DNA of 64,000 nucleotides. It comes from Chitinophaga sancti (lineage in GTDB: Bacteria > Bacteroidota > Bacteroidia > Chitinophagales > Chitinophagaceae). Shown here in pieces: positions 53,773-63,894 of this stretch; the stretch's first letter is position 1; each line of letters begins with the position of its first letter. A program made the position numbers and the translations under genes. The stretch is taken from positions 2,692,001-2,756,000 of the forward strand of contig NZ_CP139247.1 in NCBI RefSeq assembly GCF_034087045.1, in the 5' to 3' direction. A model generated the notes under the pieces. It was given only the letters and a program-made list of their open reading frames with translations. It had not been told where the DNA came from and did not search any database.

Positions 53773-54489
53773 CTACAGACTTAACACATCCTTCATACCG
53801 AACACTCCTTTTTTACCCTGGATCCATTCAGCGGCTACGACTGCACCTGAAGCAAAGCCTTCTCTGGAATGAGCGGTATGCGTGATGGTGATGTCGTCGA
53901 TAGGAGAAGTATAGTTGATGATATGTGTGCCGGGTGCCGGATCTATTCTTTTGGAAATGATAGACAGTTCGGCGGGTGCTGTTGTATCAGCATTTACCCA
54001 GTTTTGTTTCCTTGTTACTTTTTCCAGCACCTGTTCCGCCAGGGTGATGGCGGTACCGCTTGGCGCATCGCGTTTTTGCGTGTGGTGAATCTCTTCCATC
54101 TGTACATTGTACTGTGGTTGGTGAGCCATTAGCTCAGCCAGTCGCTTGTTCACTTCGAAGAAGATATTTACGCCAATGCTAAAGTTACTTGCATACAGGA
54201 AAGCCTGATTTTTTTCAAGACACAGTGCTGTTACATTTGGCATATTTTCCAGCCAGCCGGTGCTGCCGCAGATCACAGGTACGTTGGCTTCAAAACACTT
54301 CAGGATATTATTGTAGGCAGTTTCTGGTCCGGTAAATTCAATGGCTACTTCGGCTTTCTGCAGGTTTTCCTTATTGAGTAATTCCTGGCTATCCTTATCA
54401 ATACGAGCTACGATCTCATGTCCTTTTGCAACGGCAATGGCTTCTATCGCTTTGCCCATTTTCCCGTAACCAATTAACGCTATTTTCAT
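53773..54489 (-). CDS. dapB: 4-hydroxy-tetrahydrodipicolinate reductase
   Basis: A 238-residue enzyme of lysine and diaminopimelate synthesis. It begins IALIGYGKMGKAIE (nucleotide-binding), has the catalytic block EIHHTQKRDAPSGTAITLAE near residue 133-152 (given from its two ends), and IISKRIDPAPGTHII. At 238 residues it is shorter than E. coli DapB but normal for Bacteroidota. It lies 25 nt downstream of the DUF5683 gene. Confidence 0.95.
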   Translation of the reverse strand: MKIALIGYGKMGKAIEAIAVAKGHEIVARIDKDSQELLNKENLQKAEVAIEFTGPETAYNNILKCFEANVPVICGSTGWLENMPNVTALCLEKNQAFLYASNFSIGVNIFFEVNKRLAELMAHQPQYNVQMEEIHHTQKRDAPSGTAITLAEQVLEKVTRKQNWVNADTTAPAELSIISKRIDPAPGTHIINYTSPIDDITITHTAHSREGFASGAVVAAEWIQGKKGVFGMKDVLSL

Positions 54490-54514
54490 CCTTTGTATGT
54501 TGATTGTAAATGTT

Positions 54515-55243
54515 TTACCATTTGGTAGGAGCGGCCAAGGCCAGTGAACTTACAGACCTTCTTTTTGAACCACCGAGGTTGATTTTGACGCTTACACCCA
54601 GTGCACGGTTATCGATCACGGTAGGGGTGATCTTCATACTCAGGTCGTCGCTCATGTCAAAGTTACGGAGGTGGGCAAATACGGTTGCATCCAGGATATT
54701 CAGGCCATATGCGAGTACGAATACGAGTACGGAGTAATCAACATACTCCCTGTATCCGTCACGCAGGTATTTCAGACCGGCATCGCTGTACAGACCTACG
54801 TAGTCGTCTACGGTATCCGCGTTACCGTCCATACGTATACGGTAGGCATCGCGGTAGGTCCTGTATTTGTTCATATTGAAGATATATGTGTAGGTAGTGA
54901 TACCCATTGCCGCATAAACGAGTGGCAGTTTCCAGTATTCCCGGTTGTAGATCTGGCCCAGACCTGGCAGTACTGCTGAGTAGAGGGCGGCCTTGCGGGG
55001 ACTATGAATGGGTGGTTGTACGATTGGTCCAACTGAGTCTTTTTTGACTACTGCTGATGAATCTTTCTTAGTAATAAAAAGCTGGGCACTGTCTTTACGG
55101 TTATCCGGCTGTTGTTTTTTCAACCATTCAGCTTTGGTACTGTCCTGTGCATTGGCAACAGTATGCAAAATGCATAATGCCGGCAAGGCCAGGAAACAAA
55201 TGCGCAATAAAAAATGAAGTATGTTTCCGGACTTTTTAGCCAC
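54515..55243 (-). CDS. DUF5683 family membrane-associated protein
   Basis: A 242-residue protein with an N-terminal signal or anchor (LLRICFLALPALCILHTVANA), a Lys/Asp/Ser-rich linker, then the DUF5683 core. The core has KAALYSAVLPGLGQIYNREYWKLPLVYAAMG (a reentrant-like GLGQIYN segment and a helix, in parts) and a further helix near 170-190. Function unknown. It overlaps parB by 8 nt; this parA-parB-DUF5683-dapB order recurs in Bacteroidota. Confidence 0.85.
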   Translation of the reverse strand: MAKKSGNILHFLLRICFLALPALCILHTVANAQDSTKAEWLKKQQPDNRKDSAQLFITKKDSSAVVKKDSVGPIVQPPIHSPRKAALYSAVLPGLGQIYNREYWKLPLVYAAMGITTYTYIFNMNKYRTYRDAYRIRMDGNADTVDDYVGLYSDAGLKYLRDGYREYVDYSVLVFVLAYGLNILDATVFAHLRNFDMSDDLSMKITPTVIDNRALGVSVKINLGGSKRRSVSSLALAAPTKW

Positions 55244-56168
55244 CGTATAAGTCTATTTTTTCTAATATACTATCCAGTTCCTCATCGGAGTAGAACTCGA
55301 TCGTTACGCTTCCTTTACCGTTCTTGTTTCTATCCAGTTTCACTTTTGTGGAAAAATGGCTGGCCAGGTTATCTTCTATTTTCTGATAAGGAGGAGGTAA
55401 TGTGCTCTTAGCTGGTTTTTTTACATTTCCTTTATCGATATGGGATACTTTCCGTACCAGTTCTTCAGTCTGGCGTACAGAAAGGCCATTCTGCATGATC
55501 TCGTTGAAGATGAAGAGTTGTTTTTCCACATTTTCAACGGCGATCAGTGCACGGGCGTGCCCCATACTGATTTGTCCGTTTCTTACGGACACCTGGATAT
55601 CTGGTGGTAGTTTGAGTAGACGGATGTAGTTGGTAACCGTACTTCTTTCTTTACCCATACGGTCAGCCACCTGTTCCTGGGTGAGCATCACCTCGTCCAT
55701 GAGGCGTTTGTAGCTCAGGCCAATTTCAATGGCGTTCAGATTTTCGCGCTGTAAGTTTTCCAGCAGGGCCAGTTCCAGCAGTTCCTGGTCATTGGCCTGG
55801 CGGATGTAAGCAGGAATGTCTTTCAGACCTGCCATCCGGCTGGCGCGCAAACGGCGTTCACCTGCTATCAGCTGATACTTTTTGGGGCCCAGTTTTGACA
55901 CGGTAATCGGCTGGATCACGTCGTGCAAAGAAATGGACATACTCAGTTCCTGCAAAGCCTTCTCATCGAAGTCCCGGCGCGGCTGTTTTGGATTGATGTC
56001 AATCTGGTCCAGCGGAAGACGCTCGATACCAGTGGCCTGTACCACCACCTGCTCATTGAGCGCGTTGGAGGTTTGCTTCAGGTCAGTATCAATGTTTGCC
56101 AGCAGCGAGCGGATACCTTTACCCAGCGCCTCTTTCTTATTAGGAGTGCCCTTACTCTGATTGCTCAT
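55236..56168 (-). CDS. parB: chromosome partitioning protein ParB
   Basis: A 310-residue CTP-dependent parS-binding clamp. It starts with the KKEALGKGIRSLL ParA-stimulating region, then the N-terminal domain IDINPKQPRRDF, and the CTP-binding ITVSKLGPKKYQLIAGERRLRAS motif (in parts). The helix-turn-helix is MLTQEQVADRMGKERSTVTNYIRLL. The C-terminal dimerisation domain closes the protein. It overlaps parA by 17 nt. Confidence 0.95.
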   Translation of the reverse strand: MSNQSKGTPNKKEALGKGIRSLLANIDTDLKQTSNALNEQVVVQATGIERLPLDQIDINPKQPRRDFDEKALQELSMSISLHDVIQPITVSKLGPKKYQLIAGERRLRASRMAGLKDIPAYIRQANDQELLELALLENLQRENLNAIEIGLSYKRLMDEVMLTQEQVADRMGKERSTVTNYIRLLKLPPDIQVSVRNGQISMGHARALIAVENVEKQLFIFNEIMQNGLSVRQTEELVRKVSHIDKGNVKKPAKSTLPPPYQKIEDNLASHFSTKVKLDRNKNGKGSVTIEFYSDEELDSILEKIDLYGG

Positions 56169-56973
56169 TGTTGATTGCTAATATTTTATCTTCAAGGTTA
56201 ATACGTGTGAAATTATTCTTTTGCAGTATTTCCTTGGCAAGGTTCAGGTAATTGATAGCACCTGTACTTGCCGCGTCGTACATGATCACGGATTTACCAA
56301 AGCTTGGTGCTTCGCCCAGTTTGGTATTACGGTGAATAATGGTATTGAACACGCTTTCTTCAAAATGTTGTTTCACTTCGTCCACTACCTGGTTGCTCAG
56401 GCGGAGGCGGCCATCATACATGGTCATGAGGATACCCTCGATGGCCAGGTTTGTATTCAGGCGGCTCTGAACGATTTTTATTGTATTCAATAACTTGCCC
56501 AGACCTTCCAGTGCGAAGAACTCACACTGTACCGGAATGATCACAGAGTCAGATGCCACGAGGGCATTTACTGTGATCAGACCCAGAGAAGGGGAGCAGT
56601 CTACTATTACAAAGTCATATTCATCCCGTACACCGTCAATTACCTGCTTCATTACCTGTTCCCTGTTCGGGTGGTTAATGAGCTCCAGTTCAGCACCTAC
56701 CAGATCAATATGGGAGGGGAGTACTTTCAGGTTCGGCGTATCCGATTCCAGCGTCACGTCTTTGGCCATACCATCGTTTACCATACAGTCATACAAACTT
56801 TGATGTATGTTGCGGAGGTCAAAGCCCAAACCGGTGGTGCTGTTTGCCTGTGGGTCGGCATCCACCAGCAGTGTTTTATACTCCAGCACTGCCAGGCTGC
56901 TTGCCAGGTTAATAGCGCTGGTAGTCTTTCCTACCCCACCTTTTTGATTCGCGATTGCAATTACTCTTGCCAT
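56152..56973 (-). CDS. parA: chromosome partitioning ATPase ParA (Soj)
   Basis: A 273-residue deviant-Walker ATPase. IANQKGGVGKTTSAINLA (7-24) holds the signature lysine, DADPQANSTTGLG follows near 40, and FVIVDCSPSLG is Walker B. It drives segregation of ParB-parS complexes. No parS-like 16-mer was found next to the gene. First gene of parA-parB-DUF5683-dapB-rrf2. Confidence 0.96.
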   Translation of the reverse strand: MARVIAIANQKGGVGKTTSAINLASSLAVLEYKTLLVDADPQANSTTGLGFDLRNIHQSLYDCMVNDGMAKDVTLESDTPNLKVLPSHIDLVGAELELINHPNREQVMKQVIDGVRDEYDFVIVDCSPSLGLITVNALVASDSVIIPVQCEFFALEGLGKLLNTIKIVQSRLNTNLAIEGILMTMYDGRLRLSNQVVDEVKQHFEESVFNTIIHRNTKLGEAPSFGKSVIMYDAASTGAINYLNLAKEILQKNNFTRINLEDKILAINNEQSE

Positions 56974-57068
56974 TGTTGATTAGGTATTTCTTAGGTTTAC
57001 TATAGGATAATAAATAGGTCCTGGCTGGGACAATAGTCCTTCACCATGGATGTAATATATATTTATTC

Positions 57069-57749
57069 TTATAAATCGATAGTAGTTCCTATTGCGGGTA
57101 ATAGCAATTCCAAACCTGCCTGGGCAAACTGTTGTTTCGTTTTCTCCTGCTCTATCTTTATATAACCGAATGTATCGTAATGTATGCCGACAATCCTTTT
57201 ACAATCAATAAATTCTGCGGCTATGATCGCATCTTCTGCTCCCATAGTGAAGTTATCTCCAAGTGGTAACACTGCAAAATCTAATTTCGCCCAGCGGGGA
57301 ATCAGCTGCATATCCATGGTCAGCCCGGTATCGCCTGAAAAATAGAAGTTACCTTCGTCTGTGGTGAACACGTAGCCTACGGGGTTACCGCCATAAGACC
57401 CATCAGGATTAGAGCTGGAATGGGTAGCTACTACACATTTTACCGTACCAAAGTCAAAGTTCCACTTACCGCCTATGTTCATCGGGTGACCTTTTTCCAC
57501 GCCCTGTTTTTTGGTCCAGCCTAACACTTCGGGTACAGCTACGACGGTTGCCTGAGTACGCTTAGCCAATGGAACGAGATCAGCAATATGATCTTCATGA
57601 CCATGTGACATAAATATGTAGTCAGCTTCCAGCGTATTAACGTCAACAGACTTCGCTAATTCGTTGTAAGTGATAAACGGGTCAAAAACTATCTTTTTAC
57701 CCTTTATTTCTACTGCAAAACAGGAATGACCGTAAAATGTAAGCTTCAT
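57069..57749 (-). CDS. UPF0173 metal-dependent hydrolase (metallo-beta-lactamase fold)
   Basis: A 226-residue cytoplasmic protein. FYGHSCFAVE near residue 4-13, FMSHGHEDHIAD (the HxHxDH zinc motif) near 46, and FSGDTGLTMDM near 137 match the UPF0173 group throughout. The substrate is unknown. It precedes parA in the same direction with a 95-nt gap. Confidence 0.9.
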   Translation of the reverse strand: MKLTFYGHSCFAVEIKGKKIVFDPFITYNELAKSVDVNTLEADYIFMSHGHEDHIADLVPLAKRTQATVVAVPEVLGWTKKQGVEKGHPMNIGGKWNFDFGTVKCVVATHSSSNPDGSYGGNPVGYVFTTDEGNFYFSGDTGLTMDMQLIPRWAKLDFAVLPLGDNFTMGAEDAIIAAEFIDCKRIVGIHYDTFGYIKIEQEKTKQQFAQAGLELLLPAIGTTIDL

Positions 57750-58095
57750 ATCTTTTCCAGAGTGTCTTTATGCCTTAACAATCAATATATTAGAATACGC
57801 CAGTCTGCAAATTCAATGCCACTGTATTATTCATTAGTATATATAATTAACCCAAGTTCGACAAAAATACAACGATTAAAGAAAATTCAACGGAGGGGGT
57901 TTATTTATTTATTCACAGAACTGCACTCTTTTGATTGTTAATATATTGAAATTCAGTTGTTTAGTACATAATGTTAAATGAAATAGAAAAAAAGTAATGT
58001 TCCATGCAATATGTTCCACGCTCATTCGTCTACCTATTTTTAGCAAGGGTCGCACTATTTTTGCAAGACTAATTTAATAAGAATAAGATAAGCAG
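57750..58095. other. 346-nt divergent intergenic region
   Basis: AT-rich gap between two divergently transcribed metallo-enzyme genes; no open frame looks coding. It holds a TAnnTTTG box for the rightward gene (58056), a near-match on the minus strand (57808-57815) for the leftward gene, and a direct repeat TGTTCCATG (57998) and TGTTCCACG (58012) spaced 14 nt apart. I see no RNA gene. Confidence 0.6.
58056..58063 (+). promoter_or_regulatory. promoter -7 box (TATTTTTG)
   Basis: TATTTTTG matches TAnnTTTG, 32 nt before the metallophosphoesterase ATG at 58096. Confidence 0.6.
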
Positions 58096-59355
58096 ATGCG
58101 CGCAGGATTAAACACATTCATACTAGCCGGGCTACTATTTTTACTTGATTTATATGTATTTATGGCCATCAGGGCCGTCTTTTACGGTGCGGCCGCCCGT
58201 TTAAAAACCATTGCTTTTACTACCTACTGGGTCATCTCGGCATTGGTATTACTCCTGGTGATGCTCTTGCCTTACCTCCATTGGGAGGATTGGTCCAAAC
58301 ATCTGAAGGGGTATATACTCACCATCATATTTGCCGTAGTGTTCGCCAAGTTGCTGGTGGCCGTCTTCTTATTATTAGATGACCTGCGCAGGGGAGTTAC
58401 CTGGATTATACAACGGTTTTCTGCACCTGCTCCAAGTGAAATGACTGTGAGAGGTATTTCCCGCTCCCGTTTTCTCACCCAGTTAGCATTGATCACTGGT
58501 GGGGGCATGTTCGCCACCTTCATATATGGCCTCTCCAATAAGTATAATTATAAGGTGAGGCAGATGAGGCTTGCCTTCAAAAATCTGCCACCAGCTTTTA
58601 AAGGGCTGAGAATATTACAAATCTCTGATATTCACTCTGGTAGCTTTGATAATTATGACGCTGTACGCAAGGGGGTGGAAATGATCAATGCACAAAAGGC
58701 TGATATCGTGTTGTTTACGGGCGACCTGGTAAACGAGCTGGCGGAAGAAATGGATCAATATAAATCCCTGTTTAGCCAGATAAAGGCTCCTATGGGAGTT
58801 TATTCTACATTGGGTAACCATGACTATGGCGATTATCACGCATGGCCAGATAAAGATGCCAGCGGTTTTAGCCACCTCCGTATGCAAAACCTCGAAGCCC
58901 TGAAACAGGTACATGCCGATATGGGCTGGCGCCTGATGATGAATGAACATGTAGTGCTGGAAAAGGCTGGGCAACAAATTGGTTTGCTGGGTATTGAGAA
59001 CTGGAGTGCAATGGCCCGTTTCCCCAAATACGGTGATCTGAAGAAAGCTTATGAAGGAGCTGAAAATCTGCCCTTTAAAATATTAATGTCACATGATCCC
59101 ACCCATTGGGATGCACAGGTCAGAACAGAATACCCCGATATTGATCTGATGCTGGCAGGACATACCCATGGCATGCAATTCGGCGTCGAAATTCCCGGAT
59201 TTAAATGGAGTCCTTCCCGTTTCGTCTTTAAAGAGTGGGCAGGATTGTACAGAGAAGGGAACCAGCGATTGTATGTAAATCGTGGTTTTGGCTTTCTCGG
59301 ATACCCTGGCAGAGTGGGTATCCTGCCCGAAATAACCGTGATTGAACTCGTGTAA
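58096..59355 (+). CDS. membrane-anchored metallophosphoesterase
   Basis: A 419-residue protein. The first about 155 residues carry four hydrophobic segments (near 8-30, 40-58, 70-98 and 130-147). The phosphoesterase domain has ISDIHSGSF near 176, FTGDLVNE near 213, GNHDYGDYH near 241, MSHDPTHWD near 330 and AGHTHGMQF near 355, giving a complete binuclear site. Related YkuE-type enzymes can act on lipid or nucleotide phosphoesters; the substrate here is unknown. The barrel gene starts 54 nt after the stop. Confidence 0.9.
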   Translation: MRAGLNTFILAGLLFLLDLYVFMAIRAVFYGAAARLKTIAFTTYWVISALVLLLVMLLPYLHWEDWSKHLKGYILTIIFAVVFAKLLVAVFLLLDDLRRGVTWIIQRFSAPAPSEMTVRGISRSRFLTQLALITGGGMFATFIYGLSNKYNYKVRQMRLAFKNLPPAFKGLRILQISDIHSGSFDNYDAVRKGVEMINAQKADIVLFTGDLVNELAEEMDQYKSLFSQIKAPMGVYSTLGNHDYGDYHAWPDKDASGFSHLRMQNLEALKQVHADMGWRLMMNEHVVLEKAGQQIGLLGIENWSAMARFPKYGDLKKAYEGAENLPFKILMSHDPTHWDAQVRTEYPDIDLMLAGHTHGMQFGVEIPGFKWSPSRFVFKEWAGLYREGNQRLYVNRGFGFLGYPGRVGILPEITVIELV

Positions 59356-59409
59356 ACAGCATTGTTAATTTATTTCACTTATCTTGCAGCTAAGTTAAAC
59401 GCTACGTGC

Positions 59410-60357
59410 ATGCGCCGCTGCTTTTGTATTTTCTTATTTCTGTTTTGTAGTCAGGCTGTATGGAGCCAGTCCCTTGCCGAACTGGAAAAGCAACTTGACT
59501 CCTTGCTGAAAAAGCGGGAGAAAAGTGAATTGATAGTAGGGCTGGGATATGGTAACAACCCTGCATACGGTAGTAAAGTGAACAATGGAGAACGACCAGT
59601 GGTTATGAAAACCTTCCTGTCTCCTACAGTTGGATATTACCATAAAAGTGGCTTTTATGGTACTTTCAGTAATTATTACCTGTTCAACTCAATTGGTACG
59701 CCATGGTTTGAATGGGATTTTTCTGCCGGGTACGATTATTCAAAGAGTAAGCATTTTTTGACTGGTATATCCTATACCCGGTATATTTTTGCTGATTCTG
59801 CCGACGTTCCTGCTACACCTATTAATAATGAATTATTCGCTTACTTCTATTACCGTGACTGGTGGATACAACCTGGTGTCAGCCTGGATTTCGGTTGGGG
59901 AAGTTTTGAAGAAGTGACCGGACCGAAAGGTCAGAACGGTGAACCTGCGCCTTCCCGCAACATATCTGGCAATGATTTTAATATCGTAGCAGCCATCCGT
60001 CATCCATTTATTTTTGTGGATGTACTGAAAAAGGACGATGCCCTTCTATTCACTCCTTCAATGGGACTGACAATGGGTACCGCCCATTATTACAGCAACT
60101 TACGTGCATTTCAATATATCTCCCGTTCTCCCTGGATGAAGGGTGATGGGCCGCAGGAAATATTTCGTCCTGAGGCGGAACGCTCGTCCAAAAAAGGATT
60201 TGAAGTGCGGGCATTGGATGTAACAGTAAGTACCTCCTATATCTTAGGTAAATTTACATTAGCACCATCCTTCACTGTATTCCAACCATTCCAGGGGCAG
60301 GATAAGAAAATTGTAAGCTACTTCACTGCACGCGTAGCCTATACATTAAAAAAATAG
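59410..60357 (+). CDS. secreted beta-barrel-like outer membrane protein
   Basis: A 315-residue exported protein. ATG 59410 gives a signal peptide (MRRCFCIFLFLFCSQAVWSQ); an upstream start at 59362 would add 16 residues before it. A short coiled-coil-like helix (LAELEKQLDSLLKKREK) is followed by alternating aromatic strands such as GYYHKSGFYGTFSNYYLF and a closing FTARVAYTLKK. A TATCTTGC box lies 20 nt upstream. The family is not recognised. Confidence 0.65.
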   Translation: MRRCFCIFLFLFCSQAVWSQSLAELEKQLDSLLKKREKSELIVGLGYGNNPAYGSKVNNGERPVVMKTFLSPTVGYYHKSGFYGTFSNYYLFNSIGTPWFEWDFSAGYDYSKSKHFLTGISYTRYIFADSADVPATPINNELFAYFYYRDWWIQPGVSLDFGWGSFEEVTGPKGQNGEPAPSRNISGNDFNIVAAIRHPFIFVDVLKKDDALLFTPSMGLTMGTAHYYSNLRAFQYISRSPWMKGDGPQEIFRPEAERSSKKGFEVRALDVTVSTSYILGKFTLAPSFTVFQPFQGQDKKIVSYFTARVAYTLKK

Positions 60358-60520
60358 GCTTCCTGTTTCCTTCACATTTTCATACGATAAGAATTTTAGC
60401 ATAAAATTTGCTCGCTTCGCTATGTCGGCGTAGGGGTATTTTTTTTGTGGCTCGTCTTGTAAATAATAGAAAAACCATTTATCCGTTTACTTAAAAACCT
60501 TGTTGAAAAAAAAACACTAT

Positions 60521-61144
60521 ATGAAAAAACTGTTTTTCGCCGTGGCAGTACTGTGTGTAACTGCATTCTCTTCTACAACTGTTAACGCCCAGTCCGGATT
60601 CTTACGTTTTGGTCTGAAAGGCGGTGCCAATCTGGGTAAACTGGATGGTAAAGGCTACAAAGATGGTTTTAACCTTGGCTACCACCTGGGTGGTTTTGCA
60701 CAGATCAACCTGACTAAAGGTTTTGGTGTACAGGGTGAGTTGATCTTCTCTTCTACTAAAACTAAAACAACCAGCGACTTTAGTGAGGTGTATAATCCAG
60801 ATAACCTGAATGATCCATCTAACAACAATAAGAAGATCAGTCTGAACTACCTGAGTATTCCGATCCTGGCAAACTTTAACCTGGGTACTCCCCGTATCAA
60901 ACTGCAGGTAGGTCCTCAGTTCAGTGCACTGGTATCTGACAAAAATGTATTCAAAGGTGCAGACGATGCCTTCAATGGTGGCGATGTTTCCGGTGTAGCG
61001 GGTCTGTGGATCCAGCTGCCTATCGTAAACATCAGTGCCCGTTACATTGTAGGCTTCACTGATGTGAAGAATGTGAGCGATGTATCCAACACTGGCAACT
61101 GGAAGAATCAGGCGATTCAACTGGGTGTGGGTGTTACCTTGTAA
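60521..61144 (+). CDS. outer-membrane beta-barrel protein (OMP_b-brl_2 type)
   Basis: A 207-residue porin-family protein. ATG 60521 starts the signal peptide (MKKLFFAVAVLCVTAFSSTTVNAQ). The mature chain has the family opening RFGLKGGANLGKL, a Gly/aromatic strand pattern (GYHLGGFAQINLTKGFGVQGEL, in parts), LNYLSIPILANFN, and a final QLGVGVTL strand. Such small eight-strand-like barrels are very common in Bacteroidota; cargo or ligand is unknown. A strong terminator follows. Confidence 0.85.
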   Translation: MKKLFFAVAVLCVTAFSSTTVNAQSGFLRFGLKGGANLGKLDGKGYKDGFNLGYHLGGFAQINLTKGFGVQGELIFSSTKTKTTSDFSEVYNPDNLNDPSNNNKKISLNYLSIPILANFNLGTPRIKLQVGPQFSALVSDKNVFKGADDAFNGGDVSGVAGLWIQLPIVNISARYIVGFTDVKNVSDVSNTGNWKNQAIQLGVGVTL

Positions 61145-61163
61145 GCACCTGTTATCTTCCTAT

Positions 61164-61205
61164 AAAAAACTCGCTTTTACAACTAGTAAAAGCGAGTTTT
61201 TTATT
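61164..61205 (+). terminator. Rho-independent terminator
   Basis: A long stem with core CGCTTTTAC / GTAAAAGCG, extended by ACT/AGT and A/T pairs, and a 5-nt AACTA loop. T-tract and A-tract on either side; about 20 nt after the barrel gene. Confidence 0.9.
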
Positions 61206-61363
61206 TTAAACTTAATCGAAACGGTATTACGTATATTAATAATAGAAGGCCCTTTTCCTTTTTCGTGGCATTAAACTTGACAATATACCTATGCTTAGAA
61301 AAAAGGCGAAAAGAATAGCCACTGGCTGACAAAATGGCTACTTTTTGAATTTAAATTACGGAG

Positions 61364-63766
61364 ATGAATAGATTTTACTTAACGAATTCAGAAGAGGAAA
61401 TGGAATTCATGCCAATCATCCCGCTAAATGAAGACGGGGAGGGGCAGGAAGAAGATAATATACCCGAGGAGCTAGCTCTCTTACCTTTGAGAAATACGGT
61501 ACTTTTCCCTGGTGTGGTATTGCCCATCACGGTTGGCAGAGATAAATCCATTAAAGCTGTAAACGATGCCTATCGTGGTGATAAACTCATTGGCGTAGTC
61601 GCTCAGAAAGATAGCACAGTGGAAGATCCTATCATTGCCGATCTGGCAGAGGTAGGGACAGTAGCGCGTATCGTAAAACTGATCAAAATGCCTGATGGGG
61701 GTACTACCATCATCATACAAGGGCGCAAAAGATTTAAAATCAGTGAGATCGTTGCAGAAGATCCATACTTCAAGGCACGTATCGATATACTCAACGACGA
61801 GATTGTAACAGACGATCCTGAGTTTGACGCATACATCTCTACTATCAAGGACCTGGCAGGACAAATTATTCAGTTGTCCCCGAATCTGCCATCAGAAGCC
61901 AGCATCATTCTCAAGAATATTGAAAATGAATCGTTCCTGGTGCACTTTGTCTCGTCTAATCTGAACTGCGACCTGAAAGAAAAACAGCAGCTGCTGGAAA
62001 TCAATAACCTGCGTACCCGTGCAGAACTCCTGCTCAAACTGTTGCAGGTAGAACTACAGCTGGCAGAACTGAAAAACAAGATCACCAACAAAACGAAGGC
62101 GGATCTTGACAAACAACAACGTGAATACTTCCTGCAGCAACAGCTCAAATCCATCAAGGAAGAACTGGGAGGTGACAGCAATGACCGTGAAGTAAAGGAA
62201 CTCCAGCGCAAAGCAGAGAAGAAAAAATGGACAGAAGCTGCCGGTGAACTTTTCCGCAAAGGAATTGAAAAACTGGAGCGTATGCACCCCAGCACACCTG
62301 ACTACTCCGTGGTGTACAACCACCTGGACCTGATGCTGGACCTGCCATGGCAGGATTATACCGAAGACAGCTACGACCTTAAAAAGGCGAAAAAGATATT
62401 GGACAATGATCATTATGGCATGGACAAGATCAAGGAGCGTATCCTTGAATACCTGGCCGTACTGAAGCTGAAAGGTGACATGAAGTCACCCATTCTTTGC
62501 TTTGTAGGCCCTCCGGGTATTGGTAAGACCTCTCTCGGTCGTTCCATCGCCAGTGCCATTGGCCGTAAATATGTACGTCTCAGCCTTGGTGGTCTGCATG
62601 ACGAAAGCGAGATCCGTGGTCATCGTAAGACTTACATCGGGGCGATGCCTGGCCGTATCTTGCAGAGCATCCGCAAGGTAAAGACCTCTAACCCGGTGAT
62701 GATACTGGACGAAATCGATAAGATTGGCAACGATCACCGTGGCGATCCAAGTTCCGCTATGCTGGAAGTACTGGATCCTGAGCAGAACGGTACCTTCTAC
62801 GACAACTACCTGGAGCTGGAATATGACCTGAGCAAGGTCCTGTTCATCGCGACAGCCAATGATATCAACGCCATCAGCCCTGCGCTGCGTGACCGCCTGG
62901 AAATCATTGACCTGAGTGGCTACTCCATCGAGGAAAAAGTAGAAATTGCCAAGCGCCACCTGGTTCCTAAGCAGAAAGAAGCCCATGGCCTCAAGCAGCT
63001 GAAAATGAGGATCAGCAACAGTGTGCTTGACAGGATCATCCAGGATTATACCCGTGAAAGTGGTGTGCGTGAGCTGGACAGACAAATGGCGTCCATTATG
63101 CGCTCCCTTGCCAAGGATGTAGCACTGGAAGAAGAGGTACCAGACAGTCTGACCGAAGAACATGTAGAAGAAATACTGGGTAAGGCCCGCTATTCCAACG
63201 AAATTTACAAGGTGGGTAATCCGCCCGGGGTAGCTGTTGGTCTGGCCTGGACCTATGTAGGTGGAGATATTCTCTTCATCGAAAGCAGTCTTAGTGAAGG
63301 CAAGGGCGATCTGCAGATGACGGGTAACCTGGGCAATGTGATGAAGGAATCTGCCAGCACGGCATTGAGCTATCTGCAGGCAAACTCTCACCAGTTCAAT
63401 ATTAATTCAAAGCAGTTCAGGGAAAAGAATGTACACATTCACGTACCTGAAGGCGCTGTACCAAAGGATGGTCCAAGTGCAGGTATCACCATGCTCACAG
63501 CATTAACTTCCGCATTCACAGGCAGAAAGGTGAAATCCTACCTGGCTATGACGGGCGAAATCACCCTCCGCGGACAGGTATTGCCAGTGGGAGGTATAAA
63601 GGAAAAGATCTTAGCTGCCAAAAGGGCGGGGATTAAAGAAATTATCCTCTGTTGGCAGAATGAAAAGGATATCAAGGAAATTAATCCCGATTATATCAAA
63701 GGGGTAAAGTTCCATTTTGTAAAAGAAATGAACCAAGTGATCGATATTGCGTTATTAAAAAAGTAA
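61364..63766 (+). CDS. lon: ATP-dependent endopeptidase La (Lon protease)
   Basis: An 800-residue quality-control AAA+ protease. The N-terminal LON substrate-binding domain begins [18 protein letters not shown] (about 37-54), a long coiled-coil helix spans about 205-300, and Walker [12 protein letters not shown] is near 382. Walker B is [10 protein letters not shown]. The protease domain has the nucleophile Ser in [11 protein letters not shown] near 703 and the partner Lys in [15 protein letters not shown] near 746. The acidic N-terminal extension before residue 35 is usual in the phylum. Cytoplasmic. A GGAG motif precedes the ATG. Confidence 0.97.
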   Translation: MNRFYLTNSEEEMEFMPIIPLNEDGEGQEEDNIPEELALLPLRNTVLFPGVVLPITVGRDKSIKAVNDAYRGDKLIGVVAQKDSTVEDPIIADLAEVGTVARIVKLIKMPDGGTTIIIQGRKRFKISEIVAEDPYFKARIDILNDEIVTDDPEFDAYISTIKDLAGQIIQLSPNLPSEASIILKNIENESFLVHFVSSNLNCDLKEKQQLLEINNLRTRAELLLKLLQVELQLAELKNKITNKTKADLDKQQREYFLQQQLKSIKEELGGDSNDREVKELQRKAEKKKWTEAAGELFRKGIEKLERMHPSTPDYSVVYNHLDLMLDLPWQDYTEDSYDLKKAKKILDNDHYGMDKIKERILEYLAVLKLKGDMKSPILCFVGPPGIGKTSLGRSIASAIGRKYVRLSLGGLHDESEIRGHRKTYIGAMPGRILQSIRKVKTSNPVMILDEIDKIGNDHRGDPSSAMLEVLDPEQNGTFYDNYLELEYDLSKVLFIATANDINAISPALRDRLEIIDLSGYSIEEKVEIAKRHLVPKQKEAHGLKQLKMRISNSVLDRIIQDYTRESGVRELDRQMASIMRSLAKDVALEEEVPDSLTEEHVEEILGKARYSNEIYKVGNPPGVAVGLAWTYVGGDILFIESSLSEGKGDLQMTGNLGNVMKESASTALSYLQANSHQFNINSKQFREKNVHIHVPEGAVPKDGPSAGITMLTALTSAFTGRKVKSYLAMTGEITLRGQVLPVGGIKEKILAAKRAGIKEIILCWQNEKDIKEINPDYIKGVKFHFVKEMNQVIDIALLKK

Positions 63767-63838
63767 CAAGTCTACGCCGGCCCTTTTCACAGTTGGGACC
63801 GGTGATGGATATATGTTGATTGTTTTAAGGGTTTAAAG

Positions 63839-63880
63839 TAAGGCCATGCTGCTCCCCGGCAGAATGGCCTTATTGTTTTT
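63839..63880 (+). terminator. terminator after lon
   Basis: TAAGGCCAT / ATGGCCTTA (9 bp perfect) enclosing a smaller CTGC/GCAG stem, followed by TTGTTTTTG. It overlaps the start of the promoter region for the next gene. Confidence 0.75.
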
Positions 63881-63881
63881 G

Positions 63882-63889
63882 TATATTTG
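63882..63889 (+). promoter_or_regulatory. promoter -7 box 5 nt before the porQ-like start codon (TATATTTG)
   Basis: TATATTTG matches TAnnTTTG exactly and ends 5 nt before ATG 63895. Transcription would begin at or next to the ATG, so the message is probably leaderless. Confidence 0.6.
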
Positions 63890-63894
63890 TCTGA

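Noticed and set aside
62486..63391. 301-aa frame opposite lon
   Set aside because: Antisense shadow of a highly conserved gene.
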